Positions 26,751 to 35,848 of a stretch of 64,000 nucleotides of DNA are shown in pieces; position 1 is the first letter of the stretch; the number at the start of each line of letters is the position of its first letter. Source of the stretch: DAIRDK01 sp035403225 (GTDB lineage Bacteria > Bacteroidota > Bacteroidia > Bacteroidales > FEN-979); NCBI GenBank assembly GCA_035403225.1, contig DAONET010000010.1, positions 7,798 to 71,797 of the forward strand, written 5' to 3'. The notes under the pieces were generated by a model that made no database searches, was not told the origin of the DNA, and saw only the letters and a program-made list of their open reading frames with translations. Both the position numbers and the translations under genes were made by a program.

Positions 26751-27698
26751 ATGGACACTCAGCACCGCCGTGAACCGGCCACCGATTTTTCCCCGGAAGT
26801 ACCTGTCATCCTCGGCCCCACCGCCTCGGGTAAGACGCGTCTGGCAGCACGGCTGGCGGCCGTCACCGGCGGAGAGATCATCAGCGCCGACTCGCGGCAG
26901 GTTTATCGCGGCATGGATATCGGCACAGGGAAAGACCTGGAGGACTACCTCGTGGATGGTAAACCGGTTCCGTATCATCTTATCGACATCGCAGATCCGG
27001 GGTATGAGTATAATGTATATGAATACCAACGCGATTTTCTGAAAGTGTACGAGGACATTGTCTCCCGGGGCAAACTCCCTATCCTATGCGGAGGGTCAGG
27101 GATGTACCTCGAAGCGGTCATCAGAGGCTACCGGTTTCCGGCGTTGCCCGAAGATCCTGCTTTCGTCGCGGCGCTGGAGTCACGCTCCACCGAGGATCTG
27201 CTGGGACTTTACAACACGATCTGTAAACCGCACAACACTACCGACACCGTTGAACGCCAGCGGGTCATCAAAGCCATCCGTATCGCCGTGCAGGCTTCCC
27301 GAGAGACAGAACACGACCACGACTATCCTCCCATCTGTTTTAAAGTATTCGGCATCCAAACCGACCGGGCTCTGCTCCGCGAGCGGATCACCGCGCGACT
27401 TCACCAGCGGCTCCGCGATGGGATGGTACAGGAGGTGCAACATCTCCTTGACGACGGATTGTCGCCCGATGTCCTGAAAAAATATGGCCTCGAATACCGT
27501 TATATCGTTATGCATCTTACCGGCGAGCTGGATTACGAAGAGATGACAAGGTTACTGAACACTGCCATCCATCAGTTTGCTAAAAGGCAGCTGACCTGGT
27601 TCCGGCGAATGGAACAACGCGTTCCCATTAACTGGTTGGATGAATCCCTTTCTCTTCAGACTAAAATATCGTTCATTCTCCAGAGTATCGGACGATAA
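26751..27698 (+). CDS. miaA: tRNA dimethylallyltransferase
   Basis: Adds the dimethylallyl group to N6 of A37 in tRNAs that read codons starting with U. It has 315 aa, as usual. The P-loop is GPTASGKTR (about residues 23-31), followed by DSRQVYRGMDIGTGKD, which binds the tRNA and contains the catalytic Asp; LCGGSGMYLEAVI and the late QFAKRQLTWFRRM, which contacts the anticodon loop, are also present. It begins with a poorly conserved leader of about 18 residues before the P-loop strand. Divergent from gcvT. Confidence 0.95.
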   Translation: MDTQHRREPATDFSPEVPVILGPTASGKTRLAARLAAVTGGEIISADSRQVYRGMDIGTGKDLEDYLVDGKPVPYHLIDIADPGYEYNVYEYQRDFLKVYEDIVSRGKLPILCGGSGMYLEAVIRGYRFPALPEDPAFVAALESRSTEDLLGLYNTICKPHNTTDTVERQRVIKAIRIAVQASRETEHDHDYPPICFKVFGIQTDRALLRERITARLHQRLRDGMVQEVQHLLDDGLSPDVLKKYGLEYRYIVMHLTGELDYEEMTRLLNTAIHQFAKRQLTWFRRMEQRVPINWLDESLSLQTKISFILQSIGR

Positions 27699-27767
27699 TA
27701 TTTTAGCAACAAGTATTTTACACAAAAATTTTCCTCACTTTCCTGTACAATCCGGGTCAAAGTCACA

Positions 27768-27775
27768 TATCTTTG
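27768..27775 (+). promoter_or_regulatory. -7 box (TAtcTTTG) for the small lipoprotein gene
   Basis: TATCTTTG lies 55 bp before ATG 27831, leaving an AT-rich leader of about 50 nt. Confidence 0.45.
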
Positions 27776-27830
27776 TATTAGTATATATTGATATTTAAGA
27801 AAAAATCAGCATTAATCAAACACAACAGGT

Positions 27831-28208
27831 ATGAAAAGGATCGGATTGTTCATTTTTTCCGCGGTTTTACTAATTTCCGCAACGGGGATTTTACCCGGGT
27901 GTAAAAAGGATAAGAAAGATGACCCCAAATTTGTCGTCACGGCCACTCCGGTCGAAGGCTGGCTACAGTTTTCTTTTTACTGTTCCACCGATGATGTCGA
28001 GATGACAAAAGTCACCATTAAGGATCCCCTTCTGAACGACTATATTTACAATACCAACGGGGAGACGTTTGTAAAGAATGAGCTTTGGTACGTTGAAGAC
28101 TGGTTTCAGAAGCAACTCGGCACATGGACTTTCACCTTCGTAGGTAATTTTGCCGACTCCGACGACTCCTTTACCACCACGGTTGAAATGGAGGTTACCG
28201 GAAAATAG
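27831..28208 (+). CDS. Small lipoprotein of unknown function
   Basis: Protein of 125 aa with a lipoprotein signal: MKR, a hydrophobic stretch, and a lipobox ILPGC followed by KKDKKDD, the charged tether typical of Bacteroidota lipoproteins. The rest is a small beta-rich domain (VVTATPVEGWLQFSFYCSTDD, TWTFTFVGNF, FTTTVEMEV), perhaps Ig-like. No known family recognised. Its own promoter and its place before a bidirectional terminator suggest a single-gene transcript. Confidence 0.65.
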   Translation: MKRIGLFIFSAVLLISATGILPGCKKDKKDDPKFVVTATPVEGWLQFSFYCSTDDVEMTKVTIKDPLLNDYIYNTNGETFVKNELWYVEDWFQKQLGTWTFTFVGNFADSDDSFTTTVEMEVTGK

Positions 28209-28277
28209 TCGCCTCTATGCCTGTACTTTACGCTAATACCGGCCGATGGACCGGGCGTCAGGGTAGTGATATCGTGA

Positions 28278-28317
28278 AAAAAAAAAAAGAGGCTGCCGTT
28301 GTTAATCTGGCAGCCTC
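28278..28317 (-). terminator. Rho-independent terminator for the tricorn-like protease gene
   Basis: Perfect 9-bp stem GAGGCTGCC (28289-28297) and GGCAGCCTC (28309-28317) with an 11-nt loop. On the minus strand the stem is followed by 11 uridines (A-run 28278-28288 on the plus strand). It stands 12 bp past the stop of the protease gene at 28330. On the plus strand only a weak U-tract follows, so it may also slow transcription from the lipoprotein gene. Confidence 0.85.
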
Positions 28318-28329
28318 ATTTTCACATTG

Positions 28330-31300
28330 TTATTTTGTTTTATCGGGGAAAGGCGGGATAGCCGGCAGTTCTTTGGGCCAGCTCTTCAGTTCTTCCTTGA
28401 TCAGTTCGATGGCTTTATTCAACTGTTGGTCTTCCCCGGCATATTCTTTGGCCGGATCATTATCGACCCAGACATCGGGAGTGACCCCTTCGCCTTCGAT
28501 AGCCCATTTGTCTTCTTTATAATCGTAATGAGCGAACTCGGGTTTGTTAAGAGAGCCTCCGTCGATGAACGGCAGGCTGCCGCGGATACCGACAACGCCG
28601 CCCCAGGTACGTACTCCGACGAGTTTACCTAATTTCCAGGCACGGAACTGGTACGGGAAGAGATCGCCATCGGAGGCAGAGTACTGGTCGATCAAACAGA
28701 TCTTCGGTCCCAGCACCATTTCCAGATTTCCGGCGGTCTGCCCGGTATTACGCGACATCTTCATGATAACGGCTTCACGAGCGAGACGCTCAATAATCAT
28801 CGGGGAGACATTTCCGCCGCCATTACCGCGGTCGTCGATGATCAGGGCTTTTTTGCTCAGCTGCGGATAGAAATGTTTAGCGAACTCAACAAGTCCTTCC
28901 GAGCTCATATCGGGAATGTGTATGTACCCTACTTCTCCGTTGGTCGCTTCGTTCACTTTGCGAATATTATCCTGCACCCAGGTGTAATAGTACAGTTGCG
29001 ATTCATTGTCGATGGGAACCACGATGGTTTTCCGGGCATTGGCTTCCGAAGGAGTCCCGTTCACCGTCAGTTCGACCTGATCTCCGGCCGTATTGACCAG
29101 CGATTCGTAGATGTCCGTCATGTTTTTCGTCGGTTTCCCGTTCACCGCGATAATATAATCGCCTTCTTTCACGTCGACGCCGATCTCTGTAAGGGGTGAG
29201 CGGGAAGACTTCGCCCAGTTTTCACCCTTGAGGATCTTGTCAATGCAATAATAACCGGAAGCATCACGGCTTAACTGTGCGCCGAGAAGTCCTTGTTTGA
29301 TACGTTCCGGGGCAGGTTTGTCACCGCCGCCCACGTATGCGTGACCCACATTCAGTTCGCCGATCAGTTCACCGATGAGGTAGTTCAGGTCGTTCCGGTT
29401 GTTCACATAAGGAAGCAGCGCGCCGTATTTGTCTTTCATGGCATTCCAGTCAACGCCGTGCATATTCGGTGCATAGAAGAAATATTTCATCTGCCGCCAG
29501 GCTTCCTGGTAGATTTGGTTCCATTCAGCCTGCAGATCCACTTTTACCTTCATGTTGGAGAGGTCGGCGAAATCCCTCACTTCTGTCTTTCCTTTAGGCA
29601 GATCGATCACGCCAAATTTTCCTCCCATAGCCACGAGCATCTTTTTATGGTCTGCAGAAATTTCGTAGGTGCCGAAGTTGCCCACAGGGGATTCCTTCTG
29701 ATCTTTCAGGTTGAAAACCATGAGCGAAGGACCGTCATCATTTTTACCGTTTTTCACATAGTACACTTCGTCATCGACAGCGGAAATATTCCAGTAGTTA
29801 CCTGCTTCCACCGGGAGGGCGATCACGCGGTCCATGATGCCGTCCTGGTCAACCTTCACCGTCACCTGGGCCGAAGCTTCTTCTTTTTTCTCTTCGGAAG
29901 CAGATTTCTTAGTCTTGCCGGTTGTCGTGGGTGCAGGTTCTTCTTTCGCCACCTTCACTTCATCGTTTTCGGGTCGGAAGGGGTTCGGGGTAGCTTTTGC
30001 CAGCGGGATCATGTACACCTTGGTCATATCATTAAACACATGGTTCCATTCCATCGTGCCATAGGTGGGATTATAATCGCGGTTGGAGGCAAACAGGATG
30101 TATTTCCCGTCACTGCTGAAAACCGGGCCGCTGCAGTCGTACCATTCATCCGTCGCGGGGAATTTCTTGCCGGTCGCGAGTTCATAGAGATAGATGCGGG
30201 ATGATCCGCGTGACACCGGCTCGGTATAGGTGATCCATTTGCTGTCGGGCGACCAGGAAAAGTCTCTATATTCCCAGTCTTTGGAAGTAGTAACGACCTT
30301 TACCTCTTTGGTATCAATATCAACATACTGGAGCCGCAGCATTTTATCCGACCAGAGCAGTTTCTTGCTGTCGGGAGACCAGGAAACCGCATATTTATAC
30401 GTATCGGCGTTTTTCGTCAGTTGAACAGGTTCACCGGTGCCATCCTGCCGGGAGATATAAATCTCATCTTCACCGGTTTTGTCGGAGACATAGGCGATGT
30501 ATTGACCATCGGGCGACCAGGCCACATCGCGTTCATGGATGCCGGAGGTGGAAGTGAGGTTACGGGTGATGCCGGTTTTAGCCGGTACCGTCCACACGTC
30601 GCCGCGGGCTCCGAAAGAGATTCTTTTGCCATCGGGGGAAACGGAGAAAGTGCCGATCGATTTGGAAGCATCCTTCATCATATCGCGACCCGAAATGAAG
30701 TCATCGGCGATGCGGATGGTCATCTTTTCGGCCTTCTCGGTAGCCAGATCGAGGAGGTAGATATAACCACCGTTCTCAAAGGCGATGTATTTGTCGCCCA
30801 GGGAGGGGAACTTCACATCGTACTGAGTGAATTGAGTCACTTTGCGTGTTTCTTTTGTTTTCAGGTCATAGACAAAGATATTCATGGTGCGGTCGCGGTC
30901 GGAGCAGAAGAAGATTTTATCACCCTTCCACATCGGCATGATATCCTGTGCCTTGTTATTCGTAATGTTTTCGATCTGTTTAGTCTGAAAATCGTAGATC
31001 CAGATATCATCGGCCTGACCGCCGCGATAGTATTTCCAGGTACGGAATTCGCGGAAGACCCTGTTATAGGCGAGTTTGGATCCATCGGGAGAGTAACTGC
31101 AGAAGCCCCCTGCCGGAAACGGCAGTTCGGCCGCCAACCCGCCATCGGTATTGGCCAGGAACAGTTGTCCTTTGAAGTCGTTGAACGTCTGTTTGCGGGA
31201 CCGGAAGACAACCGTTTTGTTGTCCTTCCAGGTCATGACGATGTTATTTGGTCCCATCCGGTCGGAGATGTCATCGCGGCCGAGGGTAGCCGTAAAAGTA

Positions 31301-31605
31301 AGGCGCTTTGGAATCCCTCCTTCGGCGGGGATGACAAACACTTCGGTGTTACCGTCATACTGGCCCGTAAAGGCGATCTGTTTGCCATCGGGCGAAAAAC
31401 GGGCAAACATTTCATAACCATTTTCATCGTTGGTGAGTTTCCGGGCCATTCCACCCGTAGCAGGTACCGTATAGAGATCACCTGCATAAGAGAAGACCAC
31501 CTGGTTGCCATAAACGGCCGGGAACCGTAGTAACCTGGCCTCTTCCTGAGGCATAGCGTAGGCGCACAGGACAAAAGCAATGAGCGTAAGAATCCACTTT
31601 TTCAT
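28330..31605 (-). CDS. Tricorn-like protease (beta-propeller, PDZ, S41 domain)
   Basis: Large exported serine peptidase, 1091 aa from ATG 31605, which begins a signal peptide (KKWILTLIAFVLCAYAMPQ); the open frame continues upstream to 31749 but that part holds the promoter. The N-terminal two thirds are WD40/TolB-like propeller repeats (ARFSPDGKQIAFTG, VSPDGKRISFGA, AWSPDGQYIAYVSDKTGEDEIY, SWSPDSKKLLW). A PDZ-like segment (GVDVKEGDYIIAVNGKPTKN) precedes the S41 core. Catalytic residues match tricorn: His755 in NVGHAYVGGG, Ser978-Asp979 in YSASDGD, and a Glu in IEGEGVTPD. Archaeal tricorn cuts peptides from the proteasome; this one is presumably periplasmic. A terminator follows the gene. Confidence 0.9.
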   Translation of the reverse strand: MKKWILTLIAFVLCAYAMPQEEARLLRFPAVYGNQVVFSYAGDLYTVPATGGMARKLTNDENGYEMFARFSPDGKQIAFTGQYDGNTEVFVIPAEGGIPKRLTFTATLGRDDISDRMGPNNIVMTWKDNKTVVFRSRKQTFNDFKGQLFLANTDGGLAAELPFPAGGFCSYSPDGSKLAYNRVFREFRTWKYYRGGQADDIWIYDFQTKQIENITNNKAQDIMPMWKGDKIFFCSDRDRTMNIFVYDLKTKETRKVTQFTQYDVKFPSLGDKYIAFENGGYIYLLDLATEKAEKMTIRIADDFISGRDMMKDASKSIGTFSVSPDGKRISFGARGDVWTVPAKTGITRNLTSTSGIHERDVAWSPDGQYIAYVSDKTGEDEIYISRQDGTGEPVQLTKNADTYKYAVSWSPDSKKLLWSDKMLRLQYVDIDTKEVKVVTTSKDWEYRDFSWSPDSKWITYTEPVSRGSSRIYLYELATGKKFPATDEWYDCSGPVFSSDGKYILFASNRDYNPTYGTMEWNHVFNDMTKVYMIPLAKATPNPFRPENDEVKVAKEEPAPTTTGKTKKSASEEKKEEASAQVTVKVDQDGIMDRVIALPVEAGNYWNISAVDDEVYYVKNGKNDDGPSLMVFNLKDQKESPVGNFGTYEISADHKKMLVAMGGKFGVIDLPKGKTEVRDFADLSNMKVKVDLQAEWNQIYQEAWRQMKYFFYAPNMHGVDWNAMKDKYGALLPYVNNRNDLNYLIGELIGELNVGHAYVGGGDKPAPERIKQGLLGAQLSRDASGYYCIDKILKGENWAKSSRSPLTEIGVDVKEGDYIIAVNGKPTKNMTDIYESLVNTAGDQVELTVNGTPSEANARKTIVVPIDNESQLYYYTWVQDNIRKVNEATNGEVGYIHIPDMSSEGLVEFAKHFYPQLSKKALIIDDRGNGGGNVSPMIIERLAREAVIMKMSRNTGQTAGNLEMVLGPKICLIDQYSASDGDLFPYQFRAWKLGKLVGVRTWGGVVGIRGSLPFIDGGSLNKPEFAHYDYKEDKWAIEGEGVTPDVWVDNDPAKEYAGEDQQLNKAIELIKEELKSWPKELPAIPPFPDKTK

Positions 31606-31636
31606 AAATCTGTTTTTAGAAAATTTAAGGTAGGCG

Positions 31637-31644
31637 CAAATATA
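31637..31644 (-). promoter_or_regulatory. -7 box (TAtaTTTG) for the tricorn-like gene
   Basis: CAAATATA on the plus strand, i.e. TATATTTG on the minus strand, 31 bp before the ATG at 31605. It supports the shorter protein start, because the longer open frame would contain this box. Confidence 0.5.
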
Positions 31645-31703
31645 GGTCATAACGTAAAAAGGTGTTGCAGAATTGGACGCCCGATGCGTTTTTATCGATG
31701 AAC

Positions 31704-31737
31704 GCCAATTTTTGGTACCTTTGTACCCAAGATTGGC
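31704..31737 (+). promoter_or_regulatory. Palindromic promoter/operator for the OsmC-trans-sulfuration pair
   Basis: Arms GCCAATTTTTGGTAC (31704-31718) and GTACCCAAGATTGGC (31723-31737) form a 34-bp palindrome with 13 of 15 pairs matched and a CTTT centre. The -7 box TACCTTTG (31716-31723) lies exactly across the centre. The expected transcription start is near 31728, inside the right arm, so the whole palindrome cannot form in the RNA; a DNA-binding dimer that blocks the promoter is the simplest reading. Confidence 0.6.
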
Positions 31738-31763
31738 ATTAATAATCAATTAATAACCATATT

Positions 31764-32159
31764 ATGATCCATGTAACTTACCCCGGCGGAGTCAAGGTTC
31801 AGGCGCACCTGGCCGACTTCGATATCACGACCGATCAGCCGGTCAAGGCAGGAGGAGAAGCATCGGCTCCCACTCCTTTCATGCTCTTTCTGGCCTCTCT
31901 GGCCACTTGTGCAGGATACTATGTCAAAGCGTTTTGCGATTCCCGGAAAATATCTACCGAAGGAATCACCCTGTCGATGGACACCGAAACCGACCCGGTA
32001 GAAAAGATGCTGGGGATGATCGTCATCCGCATCCATGTCCCGGCCGATTTTCCCGAAAAGTATGACCAGGCTGTCATCAATGCTGCGGCCACCTGTGCTG
32101 TGAAGCGTCATTTATCGGAAAAAATCCATAACGAAATCCTGGTAGTACGAAATCACTAA
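31764..32159 (+). CDS. OsmC family peroxiredoxin-like protein
   Basis: Protein of 131 aa of the OsmC/Ohr fold, whose members reduce organic or sulfur peroxides with two cysteines. Both are present: one in the central helix (LASLATCAGYYVKAF) and one in the second helix (INAAATCAVKRHLSE). The long central helix with PTPFMLFLASLATC is characteristic. ATG 31764 follows the palindromic -7 box at 31716-31723. The next gene, a sulfur-amino-acid enzyme, starts 34 bp after the stop, which makes a shared role in sulfur or thiol stress plausible. It is the YhfA/OsmC type rather than a proven Ohr. Confidence 0.88.
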   Translation: MIHVTYPGGVKVQAHLADFDITTDQPVKAGGEASAPTPFMLFLASLATCAGYYVKAFCDSRKISTEGITLSMDTETDPVEKMLGMIVIRIHVPADFPEKYDQAVINAAATCAVKRHLSEKIHNEILVVRNH

Positions 32160-32193
32160 AACATATTCATTTTAAGTTCTTTATTTCACCATT

Positions 32194-33372
32194 ATGACAA
32201 ATTCCAAAGGTATCAATTCCAAACTGGTTCATGGAGCAGGACTCCACGATGCAATGGGCGCTGTTAACATGCCCATCTACCAATCCTCCACTTTCGCGTT
32301 CAAATCGGCCGAACACGGCGCTGCCTGTTTTGCCGGAGAAGACAGCGGGTACATCTATACCCGTATCGGTAACCCCACCATCGACGATCTGGAATCGGCC
32401 ATTGCTGCCATCGAAGAAGGGTACGACGGAATCGCTGTTTCGTCGGGCATGGCCGCCGTCAATACTGTTTACCTGGCTTACCTGGGAAAAGGGAAGCATA
32501 TCGTGTGTCACAACGCCGTTTATGGCGCTTCGCGCGGTGTCCTGGAATCGGCTTATATCCGTTTCGGGGTGGAAGCCACTTTCGTTGACGCCACCAAGAC
32601 CGAAGAAGTAGCCGCCGCCATCCGTCCCAACACCTCCCTGATCTGGCTGGAGACCCCTGCCAACCCTACCATCGGTATCTGCGATATTGAAGCTATCTCG
32701 AAGATCGCTCATGAACACGGCATCCCCGTCTGCGTGGATAACACATTCTGCAGCCCTATTCTCCAAAAGCCTTTGCTATTGGGCGCCGATATCGTTGTTC
32801 ATTCCCTGACAAAATTCATCAACGGTCATGCCGACATTGTCGGAGGCATTGTCATTCCTAAAAAGAAAGAAGATTACCTCTTACTCAATTCCATCATGAT
32901 CAACTTCGGTTTCAACATGGATCCCCACCAGGCATTTCTGGTCAGGAGAGGCATGAAGACCATGGCCATCCGGATCAAACAAGCCCAGGAAAACGCCATG
33001 AAGGTGGCCGAGTTCCTTGAAAAACATCCAAAGGTGGAATGGGTGATGTATCCCGGTCTGAAGTCTCATCCTCAATATGCACTTGGGCAGAAGCAGATGG
33101 CAGGCCCCGGAACCATGCTGAGTTTCGAGTTAAAAGGCGGACTTGAAGCAGGACGCATCATGATGAACAACGTCAAATTCTGCATCCTCGCCGTATCGCT
33201 GGGCGGAATTGAAACGCTGATCCAGCATCCGGCTTCAATGACCCACTCCAAACTCTCGGCAGAGGCAAAAAAATCCGGCGGCATCACCGACGGCCTTGTC
33301 CGTCTCTCGGTAGGAATCGAAGAAGCAGAAGACATCATCGCTGATCTCTCCCAGGCGCTGAATAAAATCTGA
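32194..33372 (+). CDS. PLP-dependent trans-sulfuration enzyme (methionine gamma-lyase-like)
   Basis: Cys/Met metabolism PLP enzyme, 392 aa. The Schiff-base lysine is K207 in VVHSLTKFINGHAD, phosphate binding uses SSGMAA, and YIYTRIGNPT is the arm that completes the neighbouring subunit's site. MAAVNTVYLAYLGKGKHIV and the overall order fit methionine gamma-lyase or cystathionine gamma-lyase. In characterised methionine gamma-lyases the motif YGC has a mobile active-site cysteine; here it reads Y110-G-A112. The substrate may therefore differ (cystathionine, homocysteine, cysteine or O-acetylhomoserine). It is paired with OsmC upstream. Confidence 0.88.
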   Translation: MTNSKGINSKLVHGAGLHDAMGAVNMPIYQSSTFAFKSAEHGAACFAGEDSGYIYTRIGNPTIDDLESAIAAIEEGYDGIAVSSGMAAVNTVYLAYLGKGKHIVCHNAVYGASRGVLESAYIRFGVEATFVDATKTEEVAAAIRPNTSLIWLETPANPTIGICDIEAISKIAHEHGIPVCVDNTFCSPILQKPLLLGADIVVHSLTKFINGHADIVGGIVIPKKKEDYLLLNSIMINFGFNMDPHQAFLVRRGMKTMAIRIKQAQENAMKVAEFLEKHPKVEWVMYPGLKSHPQYALGQKQMAGPGTMLSFELKGGLEAGRIMMNNVKFCILAVSLGGIETLIQHPASMTHSKLSAEAKKSGGITDGLVRLSVGIEEAEDIIADLSQALNKI

Positions 33373-33407
33373 TCCGAAACAGACTAACATATTTGTCATA
33401 CATTCGC

Positions 33408-33415
33408 TATCTTTG
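33408..33415 (+). promoter_or_regulatory. -7 box (TAtcTTTG) for the patatin-like gene
   Basis: TATCTTTG ends 21 bp before ATG 33437. An in-frame TTG at 33413 lies within it and is therefore not a credible start. Confidence 0.5.
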
Positions 33416-33436
33416 AAGCCGGAATCATCCATTCAT

Positions 33437-35734
33437 ATGAGAACCGGTCAAAAGATAGCGATTGTTTTTTTATCTCTCCTGCTGCTTGCCTCTTCCGCCA
33501 TCCGGGCGCAGAAAGTGGCGTTGGTGCTTAGCGGCGGGGGGTCAAAAGGAGCGGCACACATCGGGGTGATCCGGGCGTTAGAGGAGCAAAATATCCCCAT
33601 CGATTATGTCATCGGGACATCTATCGGGGCTGTCATCGCTGCGATGTATTCCTGCGGCTATTCACCCGACGAGATGGAGACCCTGATCAGTTCCAGGGAT
33701 TTTAACAACTGGGCCAATGGCATCACCGACCGTCAGTATGTGATGTACTATCGCAAGGAAGCTCCCAACGCCTCGTGGTTATCTTTTGATCTGCATGCCG
33801 GGAAGAAGCTGACCTCCATCCTGCCGACCAACCTCGTTCCCTCCTATCTGATCGACTTCGAGCTCATGCATCTCTTCGCCAACGCCTCTGCCGCTTCCGT
33901 CAGGTGTTTCGACAGCCTGATGATTCCCTTCCGTTGTGTGGTGACGAATATCGACTCCTCAAAGCAGATAATCCTTCGTAAAGGCGATTTGGGAAGCGCC
34001 GTAAGAGGATCGATGTCGATACCTTTTGTTTTCACCCCGATGATGATTGACGGAGAGCTGGTTTTCGACGGTGGAATGTATAATAATTTCCCGGCCGACG
34101 TGGCGCGGAACGAATTTCACCCGGATGTCATCATCGGTTCCCGCGTAGCCGAGCGGTTTGAAAAGGCGCAAGCCGATGACGTATTCAGCCAGTTCCTGAC
34201 CATGATGATGAACAGGCAGGCCGACACCCTTACCGGCAAGGATGTCGCGATGATTGTTCCCAATATTCCACCGGTCAGTCTTCTGGATTTCTCCCGGACA
34301 TCGGAACTCGGGGACAGCGGGTATGTCGCCTGCATGAAGGAGATACCTGACATTCAGCAACTCGTAAAGCGAAGGGTCTCCCCCGCGGATATGGCCACGA
34401 AGCGCATGCATTTCAGGATGAAAGAAAACCCGGTATTCTTCGATTCCATCAGCATCACCGGGTTAAACAAGACTCAATCGGAATACATACATAATTATTT
34501 CTTCGGAAAAGAACGTCTGCTCAGCATCTCTGAAGTAAAAAAACGTTTTTTGCTGCTGATCGATGGCGGTTTCTTTAAGAGGATCTATCCCCAAGCAGTC
34601 TATAATCCATCCACCAACGGGTACACCCTGTTACTGGATGTTCAGAAAAACGACCCTTTTAACCTGCAGTTTGGAGGCAATCTTTCCCTCGGAACCAGCA
34701 ACGAAGGATTTCTGGAGATGAAGTACCGGTATCTGTGGAAAACGCCTGTGCAGGTGATCACCAACGGCTATTTCGGAAAATTCTACAATTCAGCCCGGAT
34801 CGGTGTCCATTTCGATTTCAACAACCGGTTACCGTTCTACACGGAACTTTTCTATACCTTCGGACGGTACGATTACTTTAAGAATACCACGTATTTCTTC
34901 GATGACCCGACCCCCTCCTATCTTATTCAGACAGAAAATTACAGTGAACTGAATACGGGAATCCCGGCAGGCCCCAGAAGCAAAGCCAGCCTGGGGATTC
35001 TGTATTCATCCACCGTATCGAGGTATTACCAGTCGAACACTTTTTCGCGGACCGACACAGCAGACCAGACCACCTTCGATTTCTTCTCTCCCCGTTTGTG
35101 TTTTGAGCTTAATACCCTGAATGCCAAGCAATACCCGAGCAGCGGGATCAGGTTAAAAATTCACCTGTCCTACATTAACGGGCGGGAGTATACCCAACCC
35201 GGAAGTCACTCTCCCGATGTGACCACTTACCGGGGGTATCACGACTGGTATCAGTTGAATATCCTGTACGACAACTATTTCAGATCCTTCGGTCCCTTCC
35301 GTCCGGGCATTTACGCCGAAGGAGTCATCTCCAGCCAGCCTTTCTTCAGCAACCGTACCTCCTCATTAGCCTATGCCCCAGCCTTTCAGCCCATCCCGGA
35401 AATGCAGACCCTGTTCATCCCGGCATACCGGGCAACTGACTTTATGGCGTTCGGAGCCAGGCTGATCACGAAGATCTATAAGAAGATCGAATTCAGGACA
35501 GAAGCGTATGTCTTTATGCCTTACCAGGAGATCATCACCGATGAAGTAACCGGCAAACAGCGATACGGTGAGCCATTCAGTTACCGGTCGTATGCCGTAT
35601 CCGGCACCTTTGTCTACCGGTCTTTCGTCGGCCCGATCAGCCTGGGTGTAAATTTTTATGACAAACTGTCCAACCCCGTTACCCTCTCCCTGAACTTCGG
35701 TTACATCATTTTCAATGAGCGATCATTCAGGTAG
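33437..35734 (+). CDS. Patatin-like phospholipase with POTRA and outer-membrane barrel
   Basis: Outer-membrane protein of 765 aa with a signal peptide (IAIVFLSLLLLASSAIRAQ). The start ATG 33437 follows the -7 box. Residues about 27-300 are a patatin domain: oxyanion loop SGGGSKGAAH, nucleophile Ser62 in IGTSIGA and the dyad Asp211 in VFDGGMYNNFP. Residues about 335-415 look like one POTRA module (FDSISITGLNKTQ, then NGYTLLLDVQKNDPF). The rest, to the terminal ...NERSFR, is rich in alternating aromatic strands typical of a 16-strand Omp85-type barrel. This order is the PlpD-type layout, which exposes or releases the lipase at the surface. Phospholipase activity is inferred from the intact Ser-Asp dyad. 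Confidence 0.9.
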   Translation: MRTGQKIAIVFLSLLLLASSAIRAQKVALVLSGGGSKGAAHIGVIRALEEQNIPIDYVIGTSIGAVIAAMYSCGYSPDEMETLISSRDFNNWANGITDRQYVMYYRKEAPNASWLSFDLHAGKKLTSILPTNLVPSYLIDFELMHLFANASAASVRCFDSLMIPFRCVVTNIDSSKQIILRKGDLGSAVRGSMSIPFVFTPMMIDGELVFDGGMYNNFPADVARNEFHPDVIIGSRVAERFEKAQADDVFSQFLTMMMNRQADTLTGKDVAMIVPNIPPVSLLDFSRTSELGDSGYVACMKEIPDIQQLVKRRVSPADMATKRMHFRMKENPVFFDSISITGLNKTQSEYIHNYFFGKERLLSISEVKKRFLLLIDGGFFKRIYPQAVYNPSTNGYTLLLDVQKNDPFNLQFGGNLSLGTSNEGFLEMKYRYLWKTPVQVITNGYFGKFYNSARIGVHFDFNNRLPFYTELFYTFGRYDYFKNTTYFFDDPTPSYLIQTENYSELNTGIPAGPRSKASLGILYSSTVSRYYQSNTFSRTDTADQTTFDFFSPRLCFELNTLNAKQYPSSGIRLKIHLSYINGREYTQPGSHSPDVTTYRGYHDWYQLNILYDNYFRSFGPFRPGIYAEGVISSQPFFSNRTSSLAYAPAFQPIPEMQTLFIPAYRATDFMAFGARLITKIYKKIEFRTEAYVFMPYQEIITDEVTGKQRYGEPFSYRSYAVSGTFVYRSFVGPISLGVNFYDKLSNPVTLSLNFGYIIFNERSFR

Positions 35735-35770
35735 TCATACAAGAGGGATTTTCCATGTTAAATATTTTTT

Positions 35771-35778
35771 TACCTTTG
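35771..35778 (+). promoter_or_regulatory. -7 box (TAccTTTG) for the DUF349 gene
   Basis: TACCTTTG follows a T-rich run and ends 70 bp before ATG 35849. Confidence 0.45.
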
Positions 35779-35848
35779 CCCCTGATGTATCAAACAACCG
35801 GCTAGTTCGGACTCTTAAAAATGGAAAGTCAACGTAGTATCAATTCGA

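Noticed and set aside
30421..31530. Long plus-strand open frame of 369 codons
   Set aside because: It is fully antisense to the tricorn-like protease gene, whose domains and catalytic residues are clear; codon bias explains the open frame. The same applies to antisense frames at 16035-16943, 18247-18957, 29293-30204 and 37711-39000.
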